DNA of 64,000 nucleotides from Psychrobacillus sp. OK028 (GCF_900103605.1 NZ_FNHY01000002.1:310001-374000); one strand, 5' to 3'. Shown: positions 18,821 to 27,457, counted from the first letter of the stretch. A program made the numbers and translations. The notes: generated from the sequence alone by a model not told the origin.

Positions 18821-19112
18821 ACAAAAAAGATTTTTACGTAGTCAAGCACACAATCTTTCACCGATTTTTCAAGTCGGTAAAGGTGGCGTTAACGATGCTA
18901 TGATTAAACAAATCGGAGAAGCACTGGAAGTTCGTGAACTAATCAAAATTAGCATTTTACAAAACTGTGAGGACGACAAGCACGAAGTAGCGGAGGCACT
19001 TGCAAAAGGAACAAAGTCAGAGCTAGTGCAATTGATTGGTTTAACAGTAGTATTGTACAAACCATCCAAAAATAATAAACGAATTGAGCTCCCAAAAGCG
19101 AGTCGCGCATGA
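18807..19112 (+). CDS. yhbY: CRM-domain RNA-binding protein YhbY/YqeI
   Basis: A 101-residue protein made of one CRM (chloroplast RNA splicing and ribosome maturation) domain; YhbY binds pre-50S particles. It starts MLTGKQKRFLRSQAHNL, with the GKGG loop in FQVGKGGVND near residue 26. It overlaps aroE by 14 bases and nadD by four. Confidence 0.95.
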   Translation: MLTGKQKRFLRSQAHNLSPIFQVGKGGVNDAMIKQIGEALEVRELIKISILQNCEDDKHEVAEALAKGTKSELVQLIGLTVVLYKPSKNNKRIELPKASRA

Positions 19113-19681
19113 GAAAAAAAGTAGGGATTTTAGGCGGTACCTTTAACCCGCCGCATATTGGACATTTGATCATTGCAAATGAAGTACTACACGCATTGAA
19201 ATTAGATGAAGTACGTTTAATGCCAAATGCTAACCCTCCTCATAAAGAAATTCAAAATAGAGTTACAGCTAGACAACGTCTTACGATGGTGGAATTGTCT
19301 ATTAAGGACGTTGCCTTGTTGAAACTTGAAACGATTGAAATCGATCAAGGTGGGACATCCTATACTTTTGATACGATGGAGCTTCTAAGATATCGTGAAC
19401 CGGACAGTGATTTTTATTTTATTATCGGTGGCGATCAGGTAGAGGATTTACCCGAATGGTACCGGATTGATGAACTTATGCAAAATGTGCATTTAGTAGG
19501 AGTTCCAAGACCAAATAAATCACTTGAAACTGCATATCCTATAATAACTTTACCTATACCACAGATCGATTTGTCTTCTACTACCATTCGAAATCGAATA
19601 GCGAATGGCGAAACTACTCAGTTTCTTATAACCGATGCTGTTCGAGATTTCATTCGAAAGGAGCGTTTGTATGAAACATGA
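19109..19681 (+). CDS. nadD: nicotinate-nucleotide adenylyltransferase
   Basis: A 190-residue enzyme that adenylates nicotinate mononucleotide in NAD synthesis. GGTFNPPHIGHL (residues 8-19) is the nucleotidyltransferase signature, and SSTTIRNRI near residue 155 is the C-terminal ISSTxIR motif. It overlaps yqeK by 11 bases. Confidence 0.97.
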   Translation: MRKKVGILGGTFNPPHIGHLIIANEVLHALKLDEVRLMPNANPPHKEIQNRVTARQRLTMVELSIKDVALLKLETIEIDQGGTSYTFDTMELLRYREPDSDFYFIIGGDQVEDLPEWYRIDELMQNVHLVGVPRPNKSLETAYPIITLPIPQIDLSSTTIRNRIANGETTQFLITDAVRDFIRKERLYET

Positions 19682-20246
19682 ACATTTACTGGAGCAGATG
19701 AAAAGTCGAATGCCAGAAAAGCGCTTTGTCCATACAAAAGGTGTAGCAGTGACTGCTATTCAGTTGGCCAAAAAGTATGGAGAAGATGTTGAAAAGGCAG
19801 AAATCGCAGCGATTTTACATGATAGTGTGAAGTATGCCGACACGGAATGGTTAAGATCTATTATCCTTTCCGAAAAAATGAATCCATTATTATTGAAATT
19901 TAATCAAGAGTTATGGCACGCTCCTGTTGGTAGTTATGTAGCGAAAACAGAGTTTCAAATTACAGATCAGGATATTTTACATGCTATAGAATTTCATACA
20001 ACTGGTCGAGCTGGCATGTCCAAGTTGGAAAAAATAATTTATGTCTCAGATATGATAGAGCCTGGTCGGAAATTTTCAGGAGTCGATCTTTTACGCGAAA
20101 AAGCAAAGGTTGATTTAGAAGATGCAATGACTAGTTGTATAAAACATAGTGTTTCATTTTTAATAGAAAAAAAACAACCGGTATTTCCGGATTCATTTCA
20201 TTGTTACAATGATATGATACAACAGAGAGGAACAGTGAACGAATGA
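19671..20246 (+). CDS. yqeK: HD-domain bis(5'-nucleosyl)-tetraphosphatase YqeK
   Basis: A 191-residue HD-superfamily hydrolase. YqeK proteins cleave Ap4A symmetrically. The metal motif is AAILHDSVKY near residue 48, with H in FVHTKGV near 20 and HTTGRAGMS near 110. ATG 19671 has AAAGGAG upstream; an in-frame TTG-type start at 19635 lies inside nadD. It overlaps rsfS by four bases. Confidence 0.94.
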   Translation: MKHEHLLEQMKSRMPEKRFVHTKGVAVTAIQLAKKYGEDVEKAEIAAILHDSVKYADTEWLRSIILSEKMNPLLLKFNQELWHAPVGSYVAKTEFQITDQDILHAIEFHTTGRAGMSKLEKIIYVSDMIEPGRKFSGVDLLREKAKVDLEDAMTSCIKHSVSFLIEKKQPVFPDSFHCYNDMIQQRGTVNE

Positions 20247-20590
20247 CATCTTCATTAGTAGAAATCGCTTATAAAGCAGCGGACGATAAAAGAGCAGAGG
20301 ATATCGTAGTATTAAATATGCAAGGAGTATCTTTACTTGCTGACTACTTTTTAATATGCCATGCTAACTCGGATCGCCAGGTTCAAGCAATTGCAAAAGA
20401 ACTAGAAGAACAAGCCTTTAAGGCAGGATTTAATGTAAAACGTTTAGAAGGTTTTGATGAAGCTAGATGGATTTTAGTTGATATGGGCGACGTTGTAGCT
20501 CATGTATTCCATAAGGATGAACGTGCTTATTATAATTTAGAAAGACTTTGGGGAGATGCTCCAATGATTCAAGTTGGGCAAGATGCTTAA
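20243..20590 (+). CDS. rsfS: ribosomal silencing factor RsfS
   Basis: A 115-residue RsfS/Iojap protein that binds ribosomal protein L14 and blocks subunit joining in starved cells. Characteristic features are DIVVLNMQGVSLLADYF near residue 20, SDRQVQAIA near 47 and DMGDVVAHVFHKDERAYYNL near 83. It overlaps the next start (TAATG). Confidence 0.96.
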   Translation: MTSSLVEIAYKAADDKRAEDIVVLNMQGVSLLADYFLICHANSDRQVQAIAKELEEQAFKAGFNVKRLEGFDEARWILVDMGDVVAHVFHKDERAYYNLERLWGDAPMIQVGQDA

Positions 20591-21324
20591 TGTCTTCTTA
20601 TGAACAATTTGCTTATATTTATGATTCATTAATGTCCGATATTCCATATAAAAAATATGCGGATTGGGTACAACAGAACGCCCCATTGGATAGACCCAAA
20701 AAATTAGTCGATATTGGCTGTGGGACAGGAGTTTTGAGTACCCAATTTGCTAAAGCAGGGTATGAGGTAATTGGTGTAGATTTATCTGATTCTATGCTTA
20801 CAGTAGCTCAAAATCGAAGCTTTGAAAATGGAACGGATATCACTTTTATATGTCAATCAATGGCTAATCTTGAAGGTGTAGATGAGATAGACATAGCAGT
20901 TATTGCTATAGATTCTCTAAATTATTTAGAAACTTTAGAAGAAGTAGAGCAGACATTTAAACGTTTATTTGCAGCCTTAAATCCAAAAGGACAATTGTTT
21001 TTTGATGTCCATTCTCTTTATAAAATGAATGTAATTTATCCAAATGGACCTTTTACGTATGAGGATGAGCAAGTTGCTTATCTTTGGCATACGGAGCAAG
21101 GGGAAGAAGAGCATTCTATTTATCATGATATAACTTTCTTTGTTCGGGATGAATCTGGTCTTTATGAAAGATTTGAGGAATCCCACTATCAACGTACGTA
21201 TCCAATAGAAACTTTTTTAAGTCTTCTTGAAAAGGTAGGATTTTCTACGGTGACCGTCCACGATGATATATTTGGAACGCCTACAGAAGAAGTGGATAGA
21301 TGGTTTATCCACGCTGTAAAATAA
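20590..21324 (+). CDS. yqeM: SAM-dependent methyltransferase YqeM
   Basis: A 244-residue class I methyltransferase of unknown substrate. The SAM motif VDIGCGTGVLSTQFA is near residue 39 and GVDLSDSMLTVA near 62. ATG 20590 overlaps the rsfS stop and has no strong ribosome-binding site, suggesting coupled translation. It is last in the operon; comER, which follows in B. subtilis on the opposite strand, is missing here. Confidence 0.92.
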   Translation: MSSYEQFAYIYDSLMSDIPYKKYADWVQQNAPLDRPKKLVDIGCGTGVLSTQFAKAGYEVIGVDLSDSMLTVAQNRSFENGTDITFICQSMANLEGVDEIDIAVIAIDSLNYLETLEEVEQTFKRLFAALNPKGQLFFDVHSLYKMNVIYPNGPFTYEDEQVAYLWHTEQGEEEHSIYHDITFFVRDESGLYERFEESHYQRTYPIETFLSLLEKVGFSTVTVHDDIFGTPTEEVDRWFIHAVK

Positions 21325-21366
21325 GAATAATTCCCCAATAGAGTATTAAATGGGGAATCCTAACAA

Positions 21367-21557
21367 AATTGATTTCCGCTCTAGGCGGACGCTTTCCGCG
21401 GGCACGGCTTCAATCTCCTCGTCACTGCGAAAACATATGCTCCTGCGGTTACTCGTCGCAAAGACATTGGCCAAACAAAGTTTGGTCAATGTCTTTCCTG
21501 CGGGGCTTTCAGCTCGCGCTATTCCCGCTGGAGTCGCCGCCTGCCGCTCCAATCAAT
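21367..21557 (+). repeat. palindromic repeat family A, copy 3 (beta core with extra hairpin)
   Basis: It carries GGCGGACGCTTTCCGCGGGC, GGCACGGCTTCAATCTCCTC, GGGGCTTTCAGCTCG and CCCGCTGGAGTCGCCGCC. About 60 extra bases interrupt the core, including AAAGACATTGGCCAAAC (21462-21478) facing GTTTGGTCAATGTCTTT (21482-21498). Short ORFs over it are by-products of the repeat. Confidence 0.85.
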
Positions 21558-21637
21558 CAAATCCACTTCGTTTCTGCGAGGTACCGAATATAAATGTTCT
21601 TAGTAATTATTAAATTGATTCTAATAGTAAAAATAAT

Positions 21638-21664
21638 AAAGAGAGCCCCTTTGGCTCTTTTTAT
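21638..21664 (+). terminator. terminator between repeats 3 and 4
   Basis: AGAGCC (21642-21647) pairs with GGCTCT (21653-21658), followed by T5. It may serve yqeM. Confidence 0.6.
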
Positions 21665-21838
21665 TTATAAAATAATGTTTACTTAATTACCTATTATATT
21701 TTAGAAATTGATAATTCTTTAATTATAGTCTATTTATACATACATGTTGTTAGCTATAGATAGTAGCTCTGTTCAAGTATATTAATTCTGTTTAAAAATA
21801 GTTGTTTATTCTAATAATGGTTAATTCTACACCACTTG

Positions 21839-21965
21839 TTGATTGAAGTGAAAGGCGGCGACTCCAGTGGGATGAGTGAGACAGATGAGATATCACAGCG
21901 ACGCGTAAGCGACGGTGATAGCTCATCGCTCACCCCACGGAAAGCGTCCGCCTGAAACGGAAATT
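21839..21965 (-). repeat. palindromic repeat family A, copy 4 (alpha core, inverted)
   Basis: This is the reverse orientation of copy 1: TGATTGAAGTGAAAGGCGG, CGACTCCAGTGGGATGAGTG, GCGACGCGTAAGCGACGG, GATAGCTCATCGCTCACCCC, GGAAAGCGTCCGCC. The whole element can fold end to end. The rest of the 796-base gap 21325-22120 holds copy 3, a terminator and AT-rich sequence without genes. Confidence 0.88.
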
Positions 21966-22120
21966 AGTGGTTGATTATTTATGGACAACTAGATTACCAA
22001 CTAGATATTAATTTATGTTTATTATTTTTTTACTTTTAAAATACCCCTGTTCAATTAGAGATAAATTTAGTATAGTCTTCATAACTCCATATAATTTACC
22101 TCTTATGAAAGAGGCTGATA

Positions 22121-22735
22121 ATTCTGATTCAACTGTTCATCCAGAAATATAAGAAAAAGCTGCTATTCCCAATAGTAGTAATAGGAATAATACTATTTGT
22201 CAGTATTCAATCCTTTTTAAAATCGGCACCCCTCAAAGCTGATTCTATTCAACCTATCCCATTAAACGAAAATTTTACAGTAGAAGAAACAATTGAATAT
22301 GAAGAGGACCTCGTTGTATTTGTAGAAGTCAAAGGCGCTGTCACGAAGCCCGGAGTTTATGAACTTTCCGAAGGGGATCGTGTGTTAAATGCGATTGAAA
22401 TGGCTGGAGGTTATTTGGTGTCTAGTAATTCTAAGCATATTAATCATGCTGAGCGAGTGAAAGATGAAATGGTTATTTATGTGCCCGAGGAAGGAGAAGT
22501 AGTGGAAGAAACACCTTTAGACTCAAATAGCACACAGTCATCTTTAGTAAATATTAACAGTGCTGATGCAACAGCTTTAACTACGTTACCAGGTATTGGC
22601 GCAGCTAAAGCAGAGGCAATTATCACACATCGCGAGCAGTCTGGTGCTTTTAAAGAAAAGCAGGATTTGATGAAAGTCAGTGGTATCGGACAAAAAACAT
22701 TTGAAAAGCTAGAACCATTAATTTCTGTTAAGTAA
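22121..22735 (+). CDS. comEA: competence protein ComEA, DNA receptor
   Basis: A membrane-anchored DNA receptor for transformation. The frame gives a short cytoplasmic N-terminus with KYKKK, one membrane segment (LLFPIVVIGIILFV), an SLBB-type region (VEVKGAVTKPGVYELSEGDR) and a helix-hairpin-helix DNA-binding domain (VNINSADATALTTLPGIGAAKAE in two overlapping motifs, then MKVSGIGQK). No ATG, GTG or TTG lies in frame between the stop at 22106 and base 22381. ATT at 22121, six bases after GAAAGAGG, gives 204 residues against 205 in B. subtilis; CTG at 22124 is an alternative. Confidence 0.88.
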   Translation: MLIQLFIQKYKKKLLFPIVVIGIILFVSIQSFLKSAPLKADSIQPIPLNENFTVEETIEYEEDLVVFVEVKGAVTKPGVYELSEGDRVLNAIEMAGGYLVSSNSKHINHAERVKDEMVIYVPEEGEVVEETPLDSNSTQSSLVNINSADATALTTLPGIGAAKAEAIITHREQSGAFKEKQDLMKVSGIGQKTFEKLEPLISVK

Positions 22736-22805
22736 CAAATGGATTATTGAAGTTTCGTGCACAAACTACTACACTTAAAGAAATGTTTATTTTGGGGGTA
22801 GTTAT

Positions 22806-23387
22806 ATGGAGAGAATAACTTGGGATCAATTTTTCATGGCTCAAAGCCATTTACTTGCACTTAGAAGCACATGTACACGTCTTGCAGTTGGAGCAACGAT
22901 TGTTCGTGACCGTCGAATTATGGCTGGAGGATATAATGGATCTATCTCAGGTGGTGACCATTGTATTGATCATGGATGCTATGTCGTAGAAAATCATTGT
23001 GTGAGAACGATACACGCAGAGATGAATGCACTTTTACAATGTGCAAAATACGGGATTACAGTGAGCGGTGCAGATTTGTATGTAACTCATTTTCCATGTC
23101 TCCCATGTACAAAATCCATTATTCAATCCGGGATCAGTCGCCTCTACTATGCTCAAGATTATAAGAATAACGCCTATGCAATTGAATTATTAAATAAGGC
23201 AGGGGTCAAAGTTATCCATGTGCAGTTCGATGAAAGAAAGATAGATTTCTTAAGTGATGAAAAAGTTGCATTATATACAGAACTGATTTCAAAGCTAAGA
23301 GAAAAAGGAGCGAGTAGCGAAGAATTGGCAACATACGAAACGAAGGTGGCAGAACTATTTGGATTAACAACTTCCATGGAAATCTAA
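22806..23387 (+). CDS. comEB: ComEB, dCMP deaminase family protein
   Basis: A 193-residue cytidine/deoxycytidylate deaminase-like protein in the comE operon. Zinc motif HAEMNALL is near residue 76 and PCLPCTKSI near residue 99, so the deaminase site is complete. A direct role in competence is uncertain; it may simply supply dUMP. GGGGGT precedes the ATG. Its 3' end overlaps the likely start of comEC. Confidence 0.95.
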   Translation: MERITWDQFFMAQSHLLALRSTCTRLAVGATIVRDRRIMAGGYNGSISGGDHCIDHGCYVVENHCVRTIHAEMNALLQCAKYGITVSGADLYVTHFPCLPCTKSIIQSGISRLYYAQDYKNNAYAIELLNKAGVKVIHVQFDERKIDFLSDEKVALYTELISKLREKGASSEELATYETKVAELFGLTTSMEI

Positions 23388-25651
23388 TATATATCGCTTT
23401 AAGTGCTATAGTAGGGGTCATAGCAGCATATGAATCTAGTCTTATCCTTTTCTTATTGTCCGGAATACTTTTTCTACTTTTATATAAACAACTTCCAATA
23501 TCGTTTATAGCGATTACTTTATGCCTAGGGATTGTATGTTATTTTTATACGGAGCAGAGAATACCTTCAGCTTCACTAGAGCAAAATTTCACCAAAATTA
23601 CATGGACAGACACATACCGCATCAATGGAAGTACCCTTCGTGGTTTTGCGATAGCGGAAAATAAGGATAAATGGTATGTCCAGCTAAAATTAGAAAGTGA
23701 ACAACAGAAGAGAACATTCACCGAACAATCGCTTGCGGGATTGACCATGAATATTCTCTCTGAAGAAATCCCTAATAGACCTAGTTCACATATGTATGCA
23801 TTCGATATAAATAATTATTTGAAGAGTAATGGTGCTGTCGGTCAACTTCAGATTACTCAATTTGAGTTTGTAGGATTTAAGAAAGGTCTTACAACCTTTA
23901 TGGCAGGACAGCGCTTTAAAATGATGCAACATATCCAAAATCACTTTCCATTATCCCTGCAAGCAGAAGCAGAGGCGCTTTTAATAGGGAGTAGGGAGCA
24001 AATGCCCTCCGAGATGCAAAACGCTTATCAGACGCTCGGAATAACACATTTATTTGCTATTTCTGGGCTTCACGTAGCTTTAATCGTTTGGTTAATCTAC
24101 GAAACGATGATTCGTTTAGGTGTAAGGAGAGAGACCGCAAACTGGCTGTTGCTTTTAGCGCTACCGTTATATGCCTTGCTCGCTGGAGGGGCACCTTCTG
24201 TATGGAGGTCCGTTTCTGTAACAGAGATTGTATTAATCTCCATGTTTTTTCAAAGGAAAATAGCAATGGAAGATGCTTTTTCTCTAAGTATTATTGGATT
24301 TATTTTTATAACTCCTTGGATAATATTCCAAATTGGTTTCCAACTCTCTTATTTAGCCGCATTCTCCCTCATTTATTCTTCGATTTTATTGAAATCTAGT
24401 ACGTCCTATTTGCTCCAATCGTTTATAATTACCGCTGTTTGTCAGCTTATCGTTTTTTCTATTCTTCTCTATCATTTTTATGAGATTTCTATTTCTTCGT
24501 TTCTTGCAAATTTAGTTTTTGTCCCGTTATTTTCGTTCGTCATCTTACCTATCAATCTATTATTGTTGCTGCTAACGTTTCTGTTACCTTCGTTGGCAGG
24601 AAGTTTGTTAATGTTGTATCAACCAGTTCGAAGCCTACTTGATGTACTCATTTTGACATTAGGGCAATTACCATATCAAATGTGGAATCCGATGAAACCT
24701 GAAAGCTGGATTGTCTTACTTGCATATATAAGCGTAGTAATCTTGTTTATTTCAGTAGAAAGAAGAAAGAACTTATTTTCAAGTACTGTTCTTTTCTTAT
24801 TTGTCATTGGATGCATCCAGATAGCTCCATATACGGATTCCTCTACAAAAATTACGTTTGTAAATGTTGGACAGGGTGATTGTATACTCATCGAAATGCC
24901 TTTTAGAAAACAAGTTATTATGATAGATACAGGTGGCTTACTAAGGTTCGATCAGGAAAGTTGGAAACAAGCAAATGAACCTTTTGAAATTGGCAGGCAA
25001 GTTGTTTTGCCCTTTTTAAAAGGAAAGGGCATTAACACGATTGATACGCTTGTAATAACGCATGCAGATGCTGACCATATGGAAGGTGCAGAAGAGGTAT
25101 TAAGAGGCGTAAGAGTAAAGGAAATTCATATTACTCCTGGTTCTGCGGAGAAGGAAGTAATGGAAGATTTGTGGGCAGAAATTGAAAAGCAACATATTCC
25201 CGTTTATGAAAAGAAGGCTGGGGATACGATCTTATCGGATTACTTCCATTTTCAATATTTATATCCTATGGATGAAATATATGAAGGAAACAATGATTCA
25301 CTCGTACTATCAATGACGAATAATGATTTTCATGGTTTATTCATTGGAGACCTAGAAGAACCAGGGGAGTTAGATTTAATAAATCATTATTCACAGGCAA
25401 TACAACATATCGATTTATTGAAGATAGGTCATCATGGTAGTAAAACTTCTAGTAACGAACAGTTTTTGAGATTAGTTCAGCCAAGAGTAGCAATCATCCA
25501 AGCGGGATTTGAAAATCGTTATGGTCATCCTCATCCAGATGTGGTTGAACGTTTAGAAAATTTGGGTATACCGTATCTACAGACTGGGACAGATGGGACA
25601 GTAGAAGTGAAGATTAACATAAATGGGGATATGTCTGTTTCCATTCCATAG
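23357..25651 (+). CDS. comEC: competence protein ComEC, DNA uptake channel
   Basis: The inner-membrane channel for transforming DNA. In order: N-terminal membrane segments (YIALSAIVGVIAAY...), an OB-like region, the multi-pass competence domain with HLFAISGLHVALI, and a C-terminal metallo-beta-lactamase-like domain with THADADHMEGA and IGHHGSKTSS. A TTG at 23456 would drop the first membrane segment. Upstream in frame to the stop at 23315 there is no ATG, GTG or TTG; ATT at 23357, seven bases after AAGGTGG, gives 764 residues against 776 in B. subtilis. It overlaps comEB by 31 bases. Confidence 0.92.
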   Translation: MWINNFHGNLIYIALSAIVGVIAAYESSLILFLLSGILFLLLYKQLPISFIAITLCLGIVCYFYTEQRIPSASLEQNFTKITWTDTYRINGSTLRGFAIAENKDKWYVQLKLESEQQKRTFTEQSLAGLTMNILSEEIPNRPSSHMYAFDINNYLKSNGAVGQLQITQFEFVGFKKGLTTFMAGQRFKMMQHIQNHFPLSLQAEAEALLIGSREQMPSEMQNAYQTLGITHLFAISGLHVALIVWLIYETMIRLGVRRETANWLLLLALPLYALLAGGAPSVWRSVSVTEIVLISMFFQRKIAMEDAFSLSIIGFIFITPWIIFQIGFQLSYLAAFSLIYSSILLKSSTSYLLQSFIITAVCQLIVFSILLYHFYEISISSFLANLVFVPLFSFVILPINLLLLLLTFLLPSLAGSLLMLYQPVRSLLDVLILTLGQLPYQMWNPMKPESWIVLLAYISVVILFISVERRKNLFSSTVLFLFVIGCIQIAPYTDSSTKITFVNVGQGDCILIEMPFRKQVIMIDTGGLLRFDQESWKQANEPFEIGRQVVLPFLKGKGINTIDTLVITHADADHMEGAEEVLRGVRVKEIHITPGSAEKEVMEDLWAEIEKQHIPVYEKKAGDTILSDYFHFQYLYPMDEIYEGNNDSLVLSMTNNDFHGLFIGDLEEPGELDLINHYSQAIQHIDLLKIGHHGSKTSSNEQFLRLVQPRVAIIQAGFENRYGHPHPDVVERLENLGIPYLQTGTDGTVEVKININGDMSVSIP

Positions 25652-25660
25652 CTATAAATG

Positions 25661-25699
25661 AGAAAAGGGTTTTACCTTCACAAGGCAAAACCCTTTTCT
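25661..25699. terminator. bidirectional terminator between comEC and yqzM
   Basis: AGAAAAGGGTTTT (25661-25673) pairs perfectly with AAAACCCTTTTCT (25687-25699). It lies between two converging genes. Confidence 0.88.
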
Positions 25700-25708
25700 A
25701 GTTTCATT

Positions 25709-25843
25709 TTATCGAGATACGAACTCAATAACAGTTGCAATGACAAACATGATTGCAAAAAAACCAAAGGAGACTACAAAACCTACACCAGAGTCGATTG
25801 CGTCGTTACGTTTCGACTGGACATTTTGTTCAAACTCATTCAT
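25709..25843 (-). CDS. yqzM: small membrane protein YqzM
   Basis: A 44-residue protein, MNEFEQNVQSKRNDAIDSG followed by one membrane segment and ending EFVSR. It matches the YqzM family, conserved between comEC and holA in Bacillales; its function is unknown. AGGAGGGGT precedes the ATG on the minus strand. Confidence 0.9.
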   Translation of the reverse strand: MNEFEQNVQSKRNDAIDSGVGFVVSFGFFAIMFVIATVIEFVSR

Positions 25844-26011
25844 TGTTACCCCTCCTATTTCCACCTAATTATAAAGGATTGCCTATAAAAAATCTATATA
25901 CAAACTTTTCTTTTTAAAGTTAGGTCTATAATGTCACAATTTGTCCAAGTTTAACAGGCTGTAAAAAATAGGTTAGATAAATAGCCTGTAAATCCCCGAT
26001 TCGTTCAACAA

Positions 26012-26046
26012 CCATCAGTGGGGAAGAAGAGAATGCCCACTGATGG
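26012..26046. other. perfect 11-bp hairpin between yqzM and holA
   Basis: CCATCAGTGGG (26012-26022) and CCCACTGATGG (26036-26046) are perfect inverted repeats with a 13-base loop and no T run on either side. CAGGCT/AGCCTG (near 25950 and 25982) forms a weaker neighbour. The function is unknown. Confidence 0.6.
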
Positions 26047-26112
26047 AAGTTTCACTTTATCCAAGTATTTACGTTATAATGAAATAACTATAATTAGCAA
26101 GGAGCACTTAGC

Positions 26113-27117
26113 ATGATTTCAGAAAAGTGGATGCAAATTTCTAAAAATAACATTTCATCTGTGTATTTATTATATGGAAGTGAAGCATATTTTATCGAAG
26201 AAACATTAAAAAGAATCAAAAGACAATTAAGTGAGCAAGGGGAATTAGAAGTTATCACGTTTGATCTGGAGGAAAGTAAAGTAGACGAGGTAATCTATGA
26301 GGCTGATACTATACCTTTTTTTTCAGATAGGAAACTAGTAATAGCAAAAAATGCTTTCTTTTTAAGGGCAACGGAAAAAGGTAAAGAAAAAATAACTCAT
26401 GATACGGTGAGTCTAGAAGAGTGGCTTAAATCTCCTTCACCATCTGCAGTTACCGTTTTTATAGCACCTTATGAGAAACTGGATGAACGGAAGAAAATTA
26501 CAAAGGCCATGAAGCAGGCAGCTAATGTAATTGAATCAGCAAGTTTACAGGTTCACGACCTAAAAGGTTGGGTGTTACATGAGCTTTCTACCCATGGAAA
26601 AACGATGTCGGATGAATCTATAGATTGCTTAATCGAACTTGGTGGTACTGATCTTGTCCATCTACAAACAGAGTTAGCTAAAATAGCAACTTTTATTGGT
26701 GAAGAGCAAGAAATTGAGATAGAAACGATAAAGAAATTGCTTGTCCGTACACTTGAGCAGGACGTTTTTACATTAGGAAATGCTTATCTTTCTGGGAATA
26801 AGAGTGAAGCAATTGAAATTTATCATGATTTATTGAAACGAAAAGAAGACCCTTTGAAATTAAATGCATTAATAGCCACGCAGGTGAGATTAATGGTGCA
26901 GGTTAGCCATTTAAAGAAAAAAGGCTACCATGCACAGCAAATTGCCAATCAGCTTAAGGTTCATCCCTATCGAGTAAAGTTATTAATAGATCATCCAATG
27001 CTTCACAATGAACAAAAACTGTTGCAAACCTTAAATGATTTAGCGACTGTAGACTTACAGTTAAAAACTCTCAATATTAACCGAGATCGAATTTTAGAGA
27101 TGTTTTTGTTAAAATAA
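26113..27117 (+). CDS. holA: DNA polymerase III delta subunit
   Basis: A 334-residue clamp-loader subunit (YqeN in B. subtilis) that opens the sliding clamp. It starts with VYLLYGSEAYFIEETL near residue 16, followed by the AAA-like region and the C-terminal helical domain. A -10 TATAAT lies at 26075-26080. It converges on rpsT, with a shared terminator. Confidence 0.95.
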   Translation: MISEKWMQISKNNISSVYLLYGSEAYFIEETLKRIKRQLSEQGELEVITFDLEESKVDEVIYEADTIPFFSDRKLVIAKNAFFLRATEKGKEKITHDTVSLEEWLKSPSPSAVTVFIAPYEKLDERKKITKAMKQAANVIESASLQVHDLKGWVLHELSTHGKTMSDESIDCLIELGGTDLVHLQTELAKIATFIGEEQEIEIETIKKLLVRTLEQDVFTLGNAYLSGNKSEAIEIYHDLLKRKEDPLKLNALIATQVRLMVQVSHLKKKGYHAQQIANQLKVHPYRVKLLIDHPMLHNEQKLLQTLNDLATVDLQLKTLNINRDRILEMFLLK

Positions 27118-27172
27118 CGAGATTTTGTAGCTGTTTCAATATGCTTGATCATAAGATTTTGAAACAAAAAAT

Positions 27173-27206
27173 AAAGACTGACCGATTAATCGGTCAGTCT
27201 TTTATT
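27173..27206. terminator. bidirectional terminator between holA and rpsT
   Basis: AAAGACTGACCGAT (27173-27186) pairs perfectly with ATCGGTCAGTCTTT (27189-27202), with T-rich ends on both strands. Confidence 0.92.
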
Positions 27207-27208
27207 TA

Positions 27209-27457
27209 TTACGCTTTTTTCATTAATTGAGACTTCTTACGAGAAGCTGCGTTTTTATGAATTAATCCTTTTGAAGCTGCTTTTTCAAGTTGTTGAATAG
27301 CAGTTTTAATAAGATCTTTTGCGTTTTCGTCGTTATTAAGAGCAGCAGCATCAGCTTTTCTCACAGCAGTACGCATTGCTGATTTTGCTTGTGCGTTTTG
27401 AGTGTTTAATCTCTCATTCGTCTTAACACGTTTAATTGCAGATTTAATGTTTGGCAT
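27209..27457 (-). CDS. rpsT: 30S ribosomal protein S20
   Basis: An 82-residue basic protein, [17 protein letters not shown]..., with [13 protein letters not shown] at the end. It is a 16S rRNA-binding protein of the small subunit. The ATG at 27457 has GGAGG eight bases away; an in-frame GTG three codons upstream overlaps that site and was rejected. Confidence 0.97.
   Translation of the reverse strand: MPNIKSAIKRVKTNERLNTQNAQAKSAMRTAVRKADAAALNNDENAKDLIKTAIQQLEKAASKGLIHKNAASRKKSQLMKKA

Noticed and set aside
21350-21613. ORFs of 74-87 residues over repeat copy 3
   Set aside because: They share a translated string with the ORF over copy 7 (for example FPRARLQSPRH) only because both read the same repeat; they have no ribosome-binding sites.
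22105-22152. 15-codon ORF (MKEADNSDSTVHPEI) overlapping the comEA start
   Set aside because: It has no Shine-Dalgarno. It could be the true start if one base were wrong, but the comEC and sigK cases make ATT more likely.
25658-25888. 76-residue ORF antisense to yqzM
   Set aside because: It starts inside the terminator and yqzM is a clear family match on the other strand.
27173-27202. TGACCGATTAATCGGTCA as a possible TetR-type operator
   Set aside because: It is the core of a perfect bidirectional terminator between converging genes, so no operator is needed.
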